Source: Caldilineaceae bacterium (GTDB taxonomy: Bacteria; Chloroflexota; Anaerolineae; Caldilineales; Caldilineaceae). From it: DNA of 47,998 nucleotides. Where the stretch lies: NCBI GenBank assembly GCA_019637645.1, contig JAHBVH010000065.1:1-47998 (forward strand), given 5' to 3'. Numbering within the stretch: position 1 is the stretch's first letter; each line of letters starts with the position of its first letter. Below are positions 25,706 to 34,459 of this stretch, piece after piece. Both the position numbers and the translations under genes were made by a program. The notes under the pieces were generated by a model. It was not told where the DNA came from. It worked only from the letters and a program-made list of their open reading frames with translations, and made no database searches.

Positions 25706-26956
25706 TTACGGGGTCGCCGGAATGGCTTTCAGAAGTTCGAGGGCTTTCAGCATTTGGGTGTCTTGGCTAGCGCGGATGTCATCTAGCGCCATGTCACGGA
25801 TCGTTGCTGGCGAGAGCAATTCACTCCCCACGGACAATTCAACCACCACATCTGGCTGGATACCTTGGTTGCGGATCAAGCGTCCATTGGGCGTGAGCCA
25901 CTGTTTGACCCCCAAGAGCAGTTCAGAGCCATCTTGCAAGGTATAGGGCTGCAATACCGTGCCTGTCCCAAAGGTGGTCTCGCCCACGACTTGCCCACGG
26001 GTATAGTCCTGAATGGCGCCCGCAAAGATTTCCGAGGAGCTAGCCGTGCCAGGATTGACCAAGACGACCAAGGGCAGATCGGTGGCCTGACCATCAGGCA
26101 CCACAGGGTAGGCGTTGCGATTACCCTGAGCATCCTCTTCCAGCAATACATTGCCTTCCTTGAGAAATTGGCTGGTCACCCGGACCGCTTGGTCGAGCAA
26201 ACCGCCTGGGTTGTTACGGACATCGACCACAAGGCTAGTGGCCCCGGCAGCACGCGCCGCGCTGAGCGCTGTTACCATTTCATCGGTCGCTTGCCCGCTA
26301 AATTGGCTCAACCGGATCAGCGCCGCTTGCGTTCCTGGCACCATGCTCCAGGTCACCGCGGGGATGGTAATTTCGCCACGTGTGACTACAATGTCCAGGC
26401 TCCGATTTTCATCGGGACGGTAGAGGGTGAGGGTAACTTGGCTATCGGCGGGCCCACGCACCTTTTCGGCAATTTGGGTCAAAGTTAGGCCACGAACCTC
26501 TTCGCCATCGACTTCGAGGATCACATCGCCGGGTTTAACGCCTGCTTTCTGCGCGGGTGAGCCGTCAAAGGGGGCCACAATAATGGGCAAGCCATCATTC
26601 TCGCCCAGTTGCGCGCCAATGCCCGTAAACTTGCCTTCGATACTGGTTAAGCGCTCTTCGTGTTCTTGAGGTGTCAGAAAGCTCGTATGGCCGGTGTCGC
26701 CCAAGGCACTCACCATTCCCCGGATCGCGCCGTAGGTCATCATGGTGGGATCCAGCGCGGCCCGATCAACAAAATGGTCCTGTACCAGATTCCATGCTTC
26801 CCAGAAGACACTAAATTGTTCGGGTTGGTCGGTCGTGCGCACAATGCAAGGCGACAGCAAATTGGTGCCGCCGAGGATCAACCCGGCCCCAAAGGCCGTG
26901 CCGGTGAGCAGAAAAATGCCAATGATGATCGCGACAATTTTCAAAAAAGATCTCAT
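25706..26956 (-). CDS. S41-family C-terminal-processing-like protease
   Basis: 416 aa from the ATG at 26956 (GGAG ten bases upstream). An N-terminal signal anchor (FLKIVAIIIGIFLLTGTAFGAG) places the enzyme outside the cytoplasmic membrane. A PDZ domain follows (GIGAQLGE, then AGVKPGDVILEVDGEEV), then the S41 catalytic domain with VDVRNNPGGLL and NPGTASSSEIFAGA. The first serine of TASSSE is at the catalytic position (S306). The lysine of the usual FGKG motif, 25 residues later, is replaced by threonine (FGTG, T331). The enzyme would process or degrade exported proteins if another residue fills the base role. Confidence 0.9.
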   Translation of the reverse strand: MRSFLKIVAIIIGIFLLTGTAFGAGLILGGTNLLSPCIVRTTDQPEQFSVFWEAWNLVQDHFVDRAALDPTMMTYGAIRGMVSALGDTGHTSFLTPQEHEERLTSIEGKFTGIGAQLGENDGLPIIVAPFDGSPAQKAGVKPGDVILEVDGEEVRGLTLTQIAEKVRGPADSQVTLTLYRPDENRSLDIVVTRGEITIPAVTWSMVPGTQAALIRLSQFSGQATDEMVTALSAARAAGATSLVVDVRNNPGGLLDQAVRVTSQFLKEGNVLLEEDAQGNRNAYPVVPDGQATDLPLVVLVNPGTASSSEIFAGAIQDYTRGQVVGETTFGTGTVLQPYTLQDGSELLLGVKQWLTPNGRLIRNQGIQPDVVVELSVGSELLSPATIRDMALDDIRASQDTQMLKALELLKAIPATP

Positions 26957-27308
26957 TACGGTATTCTCCAAGAACGAATTTCCAATGGAATGGAGCCAAG
27001 CGCTCGTCGATCAGGGCTAGGTTAGATAACAGAGAGCCCGGCAGTTATCCCCGCCTAGGCCGGACGCACAGGCCATCTTATCACAGCAACCATCGCCTTG
27101 GCAGGAACGTTTCCCCCATTCCCGCAAAGCGCAGCAACCTGAAATCGACCTTTCGACAAACTGAAGCGGTGACAAACCTAGGCGGATGTCCATGGCTACA
27201 GTATAATAATGCTCACAGCGTAGCCGGCGAATATCGGAGCCAAGGTGACCAGCTTACCACCGAGGCAAGGTCAAATGCGCTACTTTATGCGCTACAGGAG
27301 TTAATTGC
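26957..27308. other. Divergent promoter region, S41 protease / ABC transporter
   Basis: 352 bp without a gene. A good -10 box TATAAT lies at 27202-27207, about 100 bp before the ABC gene, with no convincing -35. AGGAG sits eight bases before the ATG at 27309. Confidence 0.55.
27202..27207 (+). promoter_or_regulatory. -10 box for the ABC transporter gene
   Basis: A consensus TATAAT in an otherwise gene-free stretch pointing at the ABC-CNBD gene. The -35 element is weak or absent. Confidence 0.4.
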
Positions 27309-29633
27309 ATGACAACGTTAGCGCTCCCCAATGCTAAGGAGGCAAAACGCCCCCTGTCGAAACCGGTCACTCCCGGCCTTTGGGGGAGTATTGGCTATTT
27401 ATTGCGGTTGTGGCAGCGCTATTGGCCACAGACCCAGCTGATCATCCCGGCGCTGATCCTCCACGAACTCTTTCGCACCTTCTTTGCCCTGCGGCTAAAG
27501 GCGATGCTCGATAGCCTCCAGATTGCGGGCATCGTGGAGAACTTGGCCCTGAACATGGGGGTCATTGGGCTTGGCTTCCTCATCGCCGTTGGGGCGCGGC
27601 TCTTTAGTGAGCGCTTGATTGCCCAAACCGGCGGCAAGCTGCTCAACGACCTGCGCACCAAGATGTTCCAAAAATTGCAACAGCTCTCGGCGAGCTACTA
27701 TGCCCGCACCACCATGGGCAATATTATGGCGCGTTTCTCTACGGATCTCGCCAATATTGAACGGGCGGCCACATTGAGAATGCGCGATGGTCTGCTCGAT
27801 GTGATCGAAATTCTGCTCAATCTGCCCGTGCTTTTCTATCTGGATTGGCGGCTAGCACTCGTGCCCTTGATGAATATAGGCGTGATGACCCTGGTTGTGC
27901 GCCAGTCTATCCCCAAGGCAACCGCTGCCGGCTATGCCTACAAAAATGCCGAAGGAGAGTTGGCTGGTGAATTGCAAGAGAGTATTCGCGGCCATGCCTT
28001 GATTCGTGCGTTTGGGCTTGAGCCGCTCCTCTGGCAGCGCTTTCAGGCGCACATGGCTGTCGTGGAAAAAACCGGCGGACAGGCCAATCTCGTACAGGCG
28101 CAGATCGTCCTCTCGGCGCGCTCCCTGATCCTCCTTTCCCGCGTCATCTGTGTTGGGCTGGGGGTGTGGTTGGTCATGCAAGGCAGTTTGAGTATTGGTG
28201 CGTTGGTCGCCTTTCTCAATTTGTTGGCATTGGTCAATAACGCCGCCGATGATCTAACCCGGACCGTCGTGCCCGATTTTATCGCCGTAGCTAGTGGGAT
28301 TCAACGGATCGAAGAGCTACTCCAAGAGCCCCTGGATGTGGTGATCCACCCCAATGCCATTCCGCTAACGCGGCTCAAATATTACATCCGCTTCAAACAG
28401 GTCTCCTTTACCTACACCGGCGAAGCGGACCAACTCCACAATATCGAACTGTTGCTCACTGCCGGGAAGCGGATCGCCATTGTCGGTCCGAGCGGGTCCG
28501 GCAAAAGCACGTTGCTGACGCTCCTCATGCGCGGGCGGGATGTGACCTCCGGCATCCTCTTGTACGACGGGGTCGATATTCGCAATGTCACGCGGGAATC
28601 CCTCCAACAGCAGATGGGCGTGGTCTTTCAAGAAACCTATCTGTTTAATACCACCATTCGCGAAAATATTCGCATGGCCAAGCCTGATGCGACCAATACC
28701 GAGGTAGAAGAGGCGGCCCGCAGCGCCGAGATTCATGACTTGATCATGAGCTTGCCCCACCACTATGAAACCCTAGTCGGAGAAGCTGGCGGGCTGCTCT
28801 CTGGTGGGCAGCGTCAACGTGTTGCTATTGCCCGCGCCATCATTCGCAACCCCGCGCTGCTCATTCTGGATGAAGCGACCTCGGCGCTCGACCCCGGCAC
28901 CGAAACCGCCATCAATGCCACCTTAGAACGCTTAAGCCGCGCCCGTACCGTGATCACGGTTACCCATCGGCTTTCGGCCATTACCACGGTAGACCAAATC
29001 GTTGTGCTCAGTGGTGGTCATATTGCAGAGGTGGGCACCCATGAGAATCTCTTGAAGCGCGAAGGGCTCTATGCACAACTCTGGCAAAGGCAAAGTGGCT
29101 TTGAGATCAGCGCCGATGGGCGAACCGCGCGGGTCCATGCCACCTATCTGCGCACGATTGAGCTTTTCGCTGGGTTAGATACCAATACGCTGACGGCCAT
29201 TGCCAATCGCTTTAGCACCCAATATGTCAATCAAGGCCAATTGGTCTTTCAGCAAGGCGATGTAGGCGACCGTTTCTACCTGATCGCGCGCGGCCGTGTC
29301 GATGTATTGGCCCGCAACATGCAAGGGATTGAACAAAAGATTGATACGATGAGCGACGGTGACTGCTTTGGCGAAACGGCGCTCTTGCAAGATGCTCCCC
29401 GCAATGCCACGATCCGTACCGTCACCAACTGCCTCTTCTTGACGTTGCCCAAACAGGAGTTTCTGGCGCTCTTAGAGGAGCTGCCTTCCTTGCGCAGCGT
29501 CGTGGAGAGCCAGATCGAACGCATCCAACTCAATCGGGCGCGGCAACATGTAGATGGCGTGCCGATCACCCTCAAAAGCCGCGCCAAGCCCAATCTGATC
29601 GAGAAGGTTTCGGAGTGGTGGCGGCCTAAATAG
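27309..29633 (+). CDS. ABC transporter (fused permease-ATPase) with C-terminal cyclic-nucleotide-binding domain
   Basis: 774 aa. The type I exporter membrane domain with six helices spans about 35-330. The nucleotide-binding domain spans about 360-595, with Walker A GPSGSGKS (393-400), signature LSGGQ (497-501), Walker B LLILDE (517-522) and switch H553. It continues into a cyclic-nucleotide-binding domain (about 615-735) with a phosphate-binding-cassette-like segment FGETALLQDAPRNATIR (687-703), including the key Glu and Arg. The membrane and ATPase parts form a half-transporter of the ABCB type, active as a dimer. The extra domain suggests control by cAMP or a similar ligand, or use as a dimerisation unit. 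AGGAG precedes the ATG. No partner transporter gene is adjacent. Confidence 0.93.
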   Translation: MTTLALPNAKEAKRPLSKPVTPGLWGSIGYLLRLWQRYWPQTQLIIPALILHELFRTFFALRLKAMLDSLQIAGIVENLALNMGVIGLGFLIAVGARLFSERLIAQTGGKLLNDLRTKMFQKLQQLSASYYARTTMGNIMARFSTDLANIERAATLRMRDGLLDVIEILLNLPVLFYLDWRLALVPLMNIGVMTLVVRQSIPKATAAGYAYKNAEGELAGELQESIRGHALIRAFGLEPLLWQRFQAHMAVVEKTGGQANLVQAQIVLSARSLILLSRVICVGLGVWLVMQGSLSIGALVAFLNLLALVNNAADDLTRTVVPDFIAVASGIQRIEELLQEPLDVVIHPNAIPLTRLKYYIRFKQVSFTYTGEADQLHNIELLLTAGKRIAIVGPSGSGKSTLLTLLMRGRDVTSGILLYDGVDIRNVTRESLQQQMGVVFQETYLFNTTIRENIRMAKPDATNTEVEEAARSAEIHDLIMSLPHHYETLVGEAGGLLSGGQRQRVAIARAIIRNPALLILDEATSALDPGTETAINATLERLSRARTVITVTHRLSAITTVDQIVVLSGGHIAEVGTHENLLKREGLYAQLWQRQSGFEISADGRTARVHATYLRTIELFAGLDTNTLTAIANRFSTQYVNQGQLVFQQGDVGDRFYLIARGRVDVLARNMQGIEQKIDTMSDGDCFGETALLQDAPRNATIRTVTNCLFLTLPKQEFLALLEELPSLRSVVESQIERIQLNRARQHVDGVPITLKSRAKPNLIEKVSEWWRPK

Positions 29634-29962
29634 TGGGCGAGGTGGCGTGTACCGCGGACAGCGAAACACTAATCCTGTAACTGAGGGGCGGCAACAGTCG
29701 GTGTTGGCAGGGTTGGCTGCTGCCAACGCTGTAATTGGTGTTGGATAAACGCAATAATCTGTTAGCCATCAAACAATCGATACGTCCATTATACTGAGGC
29801 CCTGCTGGCACTTGGACAAGTGCCAGCAGGGCCTTGCTATAGCCACGGATACATCTGGCATTTTTAACGTTCGCGCTGGCCCTGCTAGGTGCGAAAGAAC
29901 GATTGCGGTTTCCGTTGGGTATGGGTTACAATGCAGGGGACGCCATCCAGAGCGGGGTCGCT
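29634..29962. other. Intergenic region between convergent genes
   Basis: No gene recognised. It contains the strong hairpin at 29798-29833. The remainder is unremarkable. Confidence 0.55.
29798..29833. terminator. Strong hairpin between convergent genes
   Basis: GGCCCTGCTGGCACTT (29798-29813) pairs perfectly with 29818-29833 around GGAC. No T-run follows, so a factor-dependent or simply structural role is also possible. Confidence 0.6.
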
Positions 29963-30598
29963 TTACCCAAGCCGCAGATGACGCGCCGCGAACACACCAC
30001 CGACAAAACCAAACAAGTGCCCGAGCCAGGAGATATTTGGCTGGAGTGGTAGCACGCCCCACAGCATACTGCCATAGAGAAAACCGGCGACAATGGCGAG
30101 TACAATCGCTTGGAGGCTGCGTTCAAAGTACCCGCGAAAGAGGAGAAAGCCCAGGTAGCCAAAGAGCACGCCGCTCAAGCCAATATGAATAGTAGCTGGC
30201 ATGCCGAGGAGCCACACGCCCAGCCCACTGACCACAGCGGCGCTCAGGCTGACCAACAGGAAGGTACGCACACCACGCAAGAGAACAAACCAGCCTAGCA
30301 CCAGAAAAGGCGCCGTGTTGGCAAGCAGATGAGGAAAGCCCTTGTGCAAAAAAGGGGCAAAGAGAAGATGGCGTAGACCGGTGGCAGTGCGCGGTTCAAT
30401 GCCATAGAAATCGAGCATTTCGCGCCAAAAAAGTTGATCGATGATTTCGAGCAGCCAGAGCAGAAGCAAGACGCTGCCTAAAATAAGCAGGTGGGTTACC
30501 AGCTCGCCGCGGACACTGTGGAGCCGGAGAGACACGGGTGGCGCGCTTGGCAGCGGCGTGGATGATGGGTCGGCTGGTGTTGATAGAGGTCTCTCCAT
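29963..30598 (-). CDS. Rhomboid-family intramembrane serine protease
   Basis: 211 aa with six predicted membrane helices. The catalytic dyad motifs are seen: GLSGVLFGYLG, the Gly-x-Ser-Gly of helix 4, and SWLGHLFGFVGG, the histidine of helix 6. The GxxxExxxG-type loop before helix 1 and LLFAPFLHKGFPHLLANT (the HxxxN helix) are typical. It cleaves transmembrane substrates within the membrane. The N-terminal 25 residues are Ser/Pro-rich and cytoplasmic. Substrate unknown. Confidence 0.93.
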   Translation of the reverse strand: MERPLSTPADPSSTPLPSAPPVSLRLHSVRGELVTHLLILGSVLLLLWLLEIIDQLFWREMLDFYGIEPRTATGLRHLLFAPFLHKGFPHLLANTAPFLVLGWFVLLRGVRTFLLVSLSAAVVSGLGVWLLGMPATIHIGLSGVLFGYLGFLLFRGYFERSLQAIVLAIVAGFLYGSMLWGVLPLQPNISWLGHLFGFVGGVFAARHLRLG

Positions 30599-30780
30599 CC
30601 CGCCATTATCGCACAGGGGCGACTATGCCCCCAATTTTCAACTAGACCGCCATTGCGCTCCCCGCCCCGCCGCCATCGGTGAGAAAGTTGGACGCGGATC
30701 AACGCGGATTTCTGCGGATAAAAATTGCGCCGCGCCCAACCCTTTTTCGCTTTTTATTCGTGAACGACAAGGAGAACCAG

Positions 30781-31923
30781 GTGAAGATTGTCAAGATCGA
30801 ACAATTTTTTCCCCGTCCCCGCATGCGGCTGGTGAAGATCACCACCGACAATGGCTTGGTGGGCTGGGGCGAATCGACGCTCGAGGGCAAGCCCAAGAGT
30901 ACGATGGGTGCCGTTGAAGAGTTAGCCGATTATCTCATTGGCAAAGATCCGCTGCGGATCGAACATCATTGGCAACATATCTATCGCGCGGCCTTTTTTC
31001 GCGGCGGCAATGTGCTCATGTCGGCGCTTTCTGGCCTGGACCAAGCGCTGTGGGACATTGCAGGCAAGTTCTATGATGTGCCGGTCTATAAATTACTGGG
31101 CGGCGCGGTGCGCGATCGGATTCGGGTCTATGCCCACTGGGGGATTCACGATATGACCGATGAAGGGCTGGAGAAAGCCAAAACACGCCTGGATTTCTTG
31201 CGCGCCAAAGGAGGCTATACCGCGTTCAAAGCTGGGCCGGGCGGCAAATGGCGCGCCCACGAACCGCCCGCGGTCATCGATGCCTTTGTCAAACGGGCCT
31301 ATCTCATGCGGGAATGGGTGGGACCAGAGGTGGAGCTAGCCTTTGACTTTCATGGCAAAATGACCCCCGGCTTGGCGATTGAGATCTGCCACGAACTGAA
31401 AGGGATGCGGCCGATGTTTGTAGAGGAACCGGTGCCGCAAGAAAATGTCGATGCCCTTAAATTGGTCTCGGACCATGTGCCCTATCCCATTGCCACGGGC
31501 GAACGGCTGCTCAGTCGGTGGGAATTCCGGCAAGTCTTTGAGAAACAGGCCGTCTCTTATATCCAACCCGATGGCTCCCACGCGGGCGGCATCACCGAAC
31601 TCAAAAAGATCGCCAATATGGCCGAGGTCTACTACATCCACACCATGCCCCACTGCGCCATTGGCCCCGTCGCGCTGACAGCGTGTATGCATGTGGATGC
31701 CGTGGTGCCCAACTTCCTCATCCAAGAGAGTGTGGGGCCGGATTGGCACATGGATGTGATCGAAGAGCCGTGGATTGTCACCGATAGCCACATTGAGCTG
31801 CCCACCAAGCCCGGCCTTGGTTTTACGATCAACGAGCAAGAAGTCCAAAAGCTCCACACCTATACCGAAGAACTAGGAGGCGAGTTCTTCTACGATCAGG
31901 ATGGTAGCGTCGCCGATTGGTAA
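30781..31923 (+). CDS. dgoD: D-galactonate dehydratase-like enolase-superfamily enzyme
   Basis: 380 aa from a GTG at 30781 with AAGGAG six bases upstream; the frame is open 34 codons further back without a site. Strong resemblance to DgoD across the barrel: FFRGGNVLMSALSGLDQALWDIAGK, metal ligands in LAFDFHGK, FVEEPVPQE and ATGERLLSR, then QPDGSHAGGITE, and the catalytic histidine region TMPHCAIGPVALTA. The family dehydrates D-galactonate or related acid sugars to 2-keto-3-deoxy sugar acids. Related members act on gluconate, mannonate and others, so specificity is not certain. It stands alone on the plus strand and converges on an amidohydrolase gene. Confidence 0.85.
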   Translation: MKIVKIEQFFPRPRMRLVKITTDNGLVGWGESTLEGKPKSTMGAVEELADYLIGKDPLRIEHHWQHIYRAAFFRGGNVLMSALSGLDQALWDIAGKFYDVPVYKLLGGAVRDRIRVYAHWGIHDMTDEGLEKAKTRLDFLRAKGGYTAFKAGPGGKWRAHEPPAVIDAFVKRAYLMREWVGPEVELAFDFHGKMTPGLAIEICHELKGMRPMFVEEPVPQENVDALKLVSDHVPYPIATGERLLSRWEFRQVFEKQAVSYIQPDGSHAGGITELKKIANMAEVYYIHTMPHCAIGPVALTACMHVDAVVPNFLIQESVGPDWHMDVIEEPWIVTDSHIELPTKPGLGFTINEQEVQKLHTYTEELGGEFFYDQDGSVADW

Positions 31924-31935
31924 CTGTAAGCCAGC

Positions 31936-32023
31936 GACCTTGACGCTCGTTGGCGCCGTGGTTCCCACAACCGCCAACGAAAGACCTGACAGGTTTTGAA
32001 AACCTGTCAGGTCTTTCGTTGGC
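31936..32023. repeat. Composite hairpin repeat with 25-bp perfect arms
   Basis: A unit related to the 48-bp repeat at 16403 (GTGGTTCCCACAACCGCC) runs straight into a perfect palindrome. Arms 31973-31997 and 31999-32023 are complementary around a single G, and the inner core is the GACCTGACAGG stem. It sits between the convergent dgoD-like and amidohydrolase genes and may end both. Confidence 0.9.
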
Positions 32024-32030
32024 ACTCACC

Positions 32031-32882
32031 TCACACCTTCGCCGGATGTTGCAGGCCCAGGAGGGCTAGGGCATCGCGGTGAATCACTTCCTCAATCTTC
32101 TCCGCCGGTAGGCTAAAACGATCAATTTTGATCGAGGCCAAGCTCCGCAGACCCGCCAATGAATCATCGACCGTGGTGATCGGGAAGTCGGTGCCAAAGA
32201 GCAATTTACTCCAGACGCCATACTCGTGGACTAACATCAAGCTATGAAAGAGCTGCCACGGGCGGTAGAAGAGCGCGCTGACATCGGCATAAACATGGGG
32301 ATTTTTACGGATGACGGCCACACATTCGCCCTCATAGGGATGGGCAAGGTGCGCCATAATGATGCGGACTTCGGGGTAGCGCCGGGCCACCACGTCAACA
32401 TGGCGCGGCAAAGTCGTTTCGATCCAGCCTTGCTGGACAAAGGTGGTGCCGGTGTGCAACAAAACAGGCAAGCCATGCTGCTGGGCATAGGACCAGAGAT
32501 AGTTTAGGCGGGCCTCCTGGGGATAAAAGCCCGCATACATTGGCATGATCTTGATGCCCTTGAGCCCTAGCTCCTGATGCCCATATTCCAATTCCGCCTC
32601 CCACTGTGGCTGGGTTGGATCAATGGAGAGAAAACCAATCAGCCGCGCCGGGTCCTGTTTAATATAGGTGGCGACATCTTGATCATTGACCCACAGCCCC
32701 GCAAGCTTGGCCTTGCCGCCAAAGCAGATCGCCACATCAACATCGCGGGCGGTGGCGCGGTAGTCGGCATAGCGGGTCGTCAGATCGACTGGCTCAGCCC
32801 GCATCCGCGCGGCATCGGCCAGAAAATTCCCAAAGAAGACGCTCTTGTCGAGAAACACATGCTTATGGACATCGATGATCAT
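32031..32882 (-). CDS. Amidohydrolase-2 family metal-dependent hydrolase
   Basis: 283 aa. A TIM-barrel amidohydrolase: IIDVHKHVFLD (an HxH-like metal site with Lys between), KGIKIMPMYAGFYP, VLLHTGTTF, IIMAHLAHPYEGE and the late aspartate in LLFGTDFPITT. The family includes decarboxylases and lactonases acting on aromatic acids, and uronate- or sugar-lactone hydrolases. Given its convergent neighbour, a sugar-lactone substrate is possible but not shown. The ribosome-binding site is only a purine run. Confidence 0.88.
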   Translation of the reverse strand: MIIDVHKHVFLDKSVFFGNFLADAARMRAEPVDLTTRYADYRATARDVDVAICFGGKAKLAGLWVNDQDVATYIKQDPARLIGFLSIDPTQPQWEAELEYGHQELGLKGIKIMPMYAGFYPQEARLNYLWSYAQQHGLPVLLHTGTTFVQQGWIETTLPRHVDVVARRYPEVRIIMAHLAHPYEGECVAVIRKNPHVYADVSALFYRPWQLFHSLMLVHEYGVWSKLLFGTDFPITTVDDSLAGLRSLASIKIDRFSLPAEKIEEVIHRDALALLGLQHPAKV

Positions 32883-32940
32883 AGTACTTCTTTCTGGTGG
32901 TAGTGATGATGGTCCAGAGGGCCGAACGAATAATTAATAT

Positions 32941-33023
32941 AGGACTTACGCAGTTGGTTGGTACGACCAGAGACCTGACAGGTTTTCCAAACCTGTCAGG
33001 TCTTGTCCAAGTGCGTAACTTCT
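32941..33023. repeat. 83-bp hairpin repeat, full copy
   Basis: Outer arms AGGACTTACGCAGTTGG and CCAAGTGCGTAACTTCT match inversely at 14 of 17 positions. The core stem AGACCTGACAGGTTT / AAACCTGTCAGGTCT lies at 32971-33003. It has the same length as, and opposite orientation to, the copy at 46962. Confidence 0.92.
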
Positions 33024-33048
33024 ATAATAATCAATAGCTAACAATTAA

Positions 33049-33110
33049 TGACCACTGACCACTGACCAATGACCAATGACCAATGACCAATGACCAATGA
33101 CCAATGACCC
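33049..33110. repeat. 7-bp tandem repeat array
   Basis: TGACCAC twice, then TGACCAA six times, then TGACCC, ending just past the S33 peptidase stop. It looks like a slippage-prone minisatellite. Confidence 0.9.
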
Positions 33111-33114
33111 TACG

Positions 33115-34407
33115 TCACGCTTCGCCACGGAGCATTGCCAAGAGCCGATCGAGCAGAGTTTCGCCATCGGCGCGAAGGGCGTTGTGTTCGTATTGGTTGG
33201 TGATCCAGAGTTTGATCCCGCCGATGTTGGCCGCGGTCTCTTCCGAAAAGGTCCGCTCCACGTACATATCGTTATAGTAGACCGCGGCCACACAGGGCAC
33301 GGTATTGGCTTGCAAAGTTGCCACATCGTAGAGGTGGGGCCAATCGTCCGTGTGGGCTAGCAGTTCAGCCGCGGCCTTCAGGGGGCGGAGTTGGGGGTAT
33401 TCGTCAAACATCCAGGGGTAGATCATCTCGCCGGTAAAGTAGAGCGGTTGATCCGGCGTGGGGGTAAATTGGGGATATTCGGCGCGCACCCGCTCTGCGG
33501 ACCACTGCGAGGCAAAGGCCTGACAGTAGATGGCTTCGTGCAGGATCGCAAAGATGGGGTTGGTTTCAAAGTTTTGCGCCTGTTCAAAATGGCGCAAGAA
33601 ACCATAGCTGAGTTCTGCGCCCTGCGTCCCCTGGACAAAGGCATCTTCCAAGAGGTAATGTACTTGCTCAAAGCCGTTGCTGGCCCCAAAGGCCAATCCT
33701 AGCTGCTGAAAGCGCCGCGGGGTTAAGCGTGCGCCATCGGGCAAGAGAACGGGATGGCTTTGGAGGTGGCGGACAATCGCTTGGGCTTGCGCTCCATCTT
33801 CGGGGTAGCGTTCATAGTAGAGCTGGTTCTTCGCCAGCACTTGCCGATAGGTGGCGCGATAGACATCATCCACGGGCCGGGTCAACGAGGGCAGACCACC
33901 TGTGATGATCACCTCGCGCAGCCCAGCGGGCGCGGCAGAGAGATAATGGGTGAGACAGAAGCCACCATAGCTTTGGCCCAATGCGCTCCATTGCTGGCCT
34001 TCGCCCAACAAGGCTAGCCGGATCTGTTCGGCATCGCGCACAATGTTGTCGGCACGAAAGTGTTGGAGATAGGCCGCTTGGGCTGCCGGCGTGCGTAGGC
34101 GCGCCAACGTTTGCGCAGTGACGGGGGTGCTGCGTCCGGTACCCCGCTGGTCGAGCAACAGGACGCGATACTCTTGAAGCGCCCGCTTCCACCAACCGCT
34201 GTTGCCTTCGGGCCGGGGCGCGCCTGAGCCCGGCCCGCCTTGAAAATAGATCAGGTAGGGCAGATCGGCCTTCTCCTGGCTGGGCGTCACCAATTCGCGG
34301 ACAAAAATCGTGAGTTGTTCTCCGTGTGGTTGGCGATAATCCAGCGGCACCGTAAATTCATGACCAATCACGACGAGGCCGGGCAGACGATGGGTAAAGA
34401 GTGGCAT
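33115..34407 (-). CDS. Alpha/beta hydrolase, proline-iminopeptidase-like (peptidase S33)
   Basis: 430 aa. N-terminal FQGGPGSGAPRP (the oxyanion HGGPG-like loop) and VLLLDQRGTGRS are typical of the S33/tripeptidyl group. The nucleophile serine is in ALGQSYGGFC, and the late histidine in NQYEHNALR. It would cleave N-terminal proline or hydrophobic residues from peptides in the cytosol; no signal peptide is seen. It is divergent from the toxin-antitoxin pair with only 52 bp between the starts, so the two share a control region. Confidence 0.92.
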   Translation of the reverse strand: MPLFTHRLPGLVVIGHEFTVPLDYRQPHGEQLTIFVRELVTPSQEKADLPYLIYFQGGPGSGAPRPEGNSGWWKRALQEYRVLLLDQRGTGRSTPVTAQTLARLRTPAAQAAYLQHFRADNIVRDAEQIRLALLGEGQQWSALGQSYGGFCLTHYLSAAPAGLREVIITGGLPSLTRPVDDVYRATYRQVLAKNQLYYERYPEDGAQAQAIVRHLQSHPVLLPDGARLTPRRFQQLGLAFGASNGFEQVHYLLEDAFVQGTQGAELSYGFLRHFEQAQNFETNPIFAILHEAIYCQAFASQWSAERVRAEYPQFTPTPDQPLYFTGEMIYPWMFDEYPQLRPLKAAAELLAHTDDWPHLYDVATLQANTVPCVAAVYYNDMYVERTFSEETAANIGGIKLWITNQYEHNALRADGETLLDRLLAMLRGEA

Positions 34408-34432
34408 AGCAATTTACTCAACTATTGTTTTT

Positions 34433-34452
34433 TGATAGCATATATGCTATCA
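34433..34452. promoter_or_regulatory. Perfect 20-bp palindromic operator
   Basis: TGATAGCATATATGCTATCA is fully self-complementary. It lies 7 bp before the PIN gene start and 25 bp before the divergent peptidase gene start. It is the natural binding site for the ribbon-helix-helix antitoxin encoded two genes on, and it probably covers the -10 region of the toxin promoter. Confidence 0.75.
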
Positions 34453-34459
34453 TTTTGTT

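Noticed and set aside
33049..33110. CRISPR-like array.
   Set aside because: Units are 7 bp and contiguous with no spacers; a simple minisatellite.
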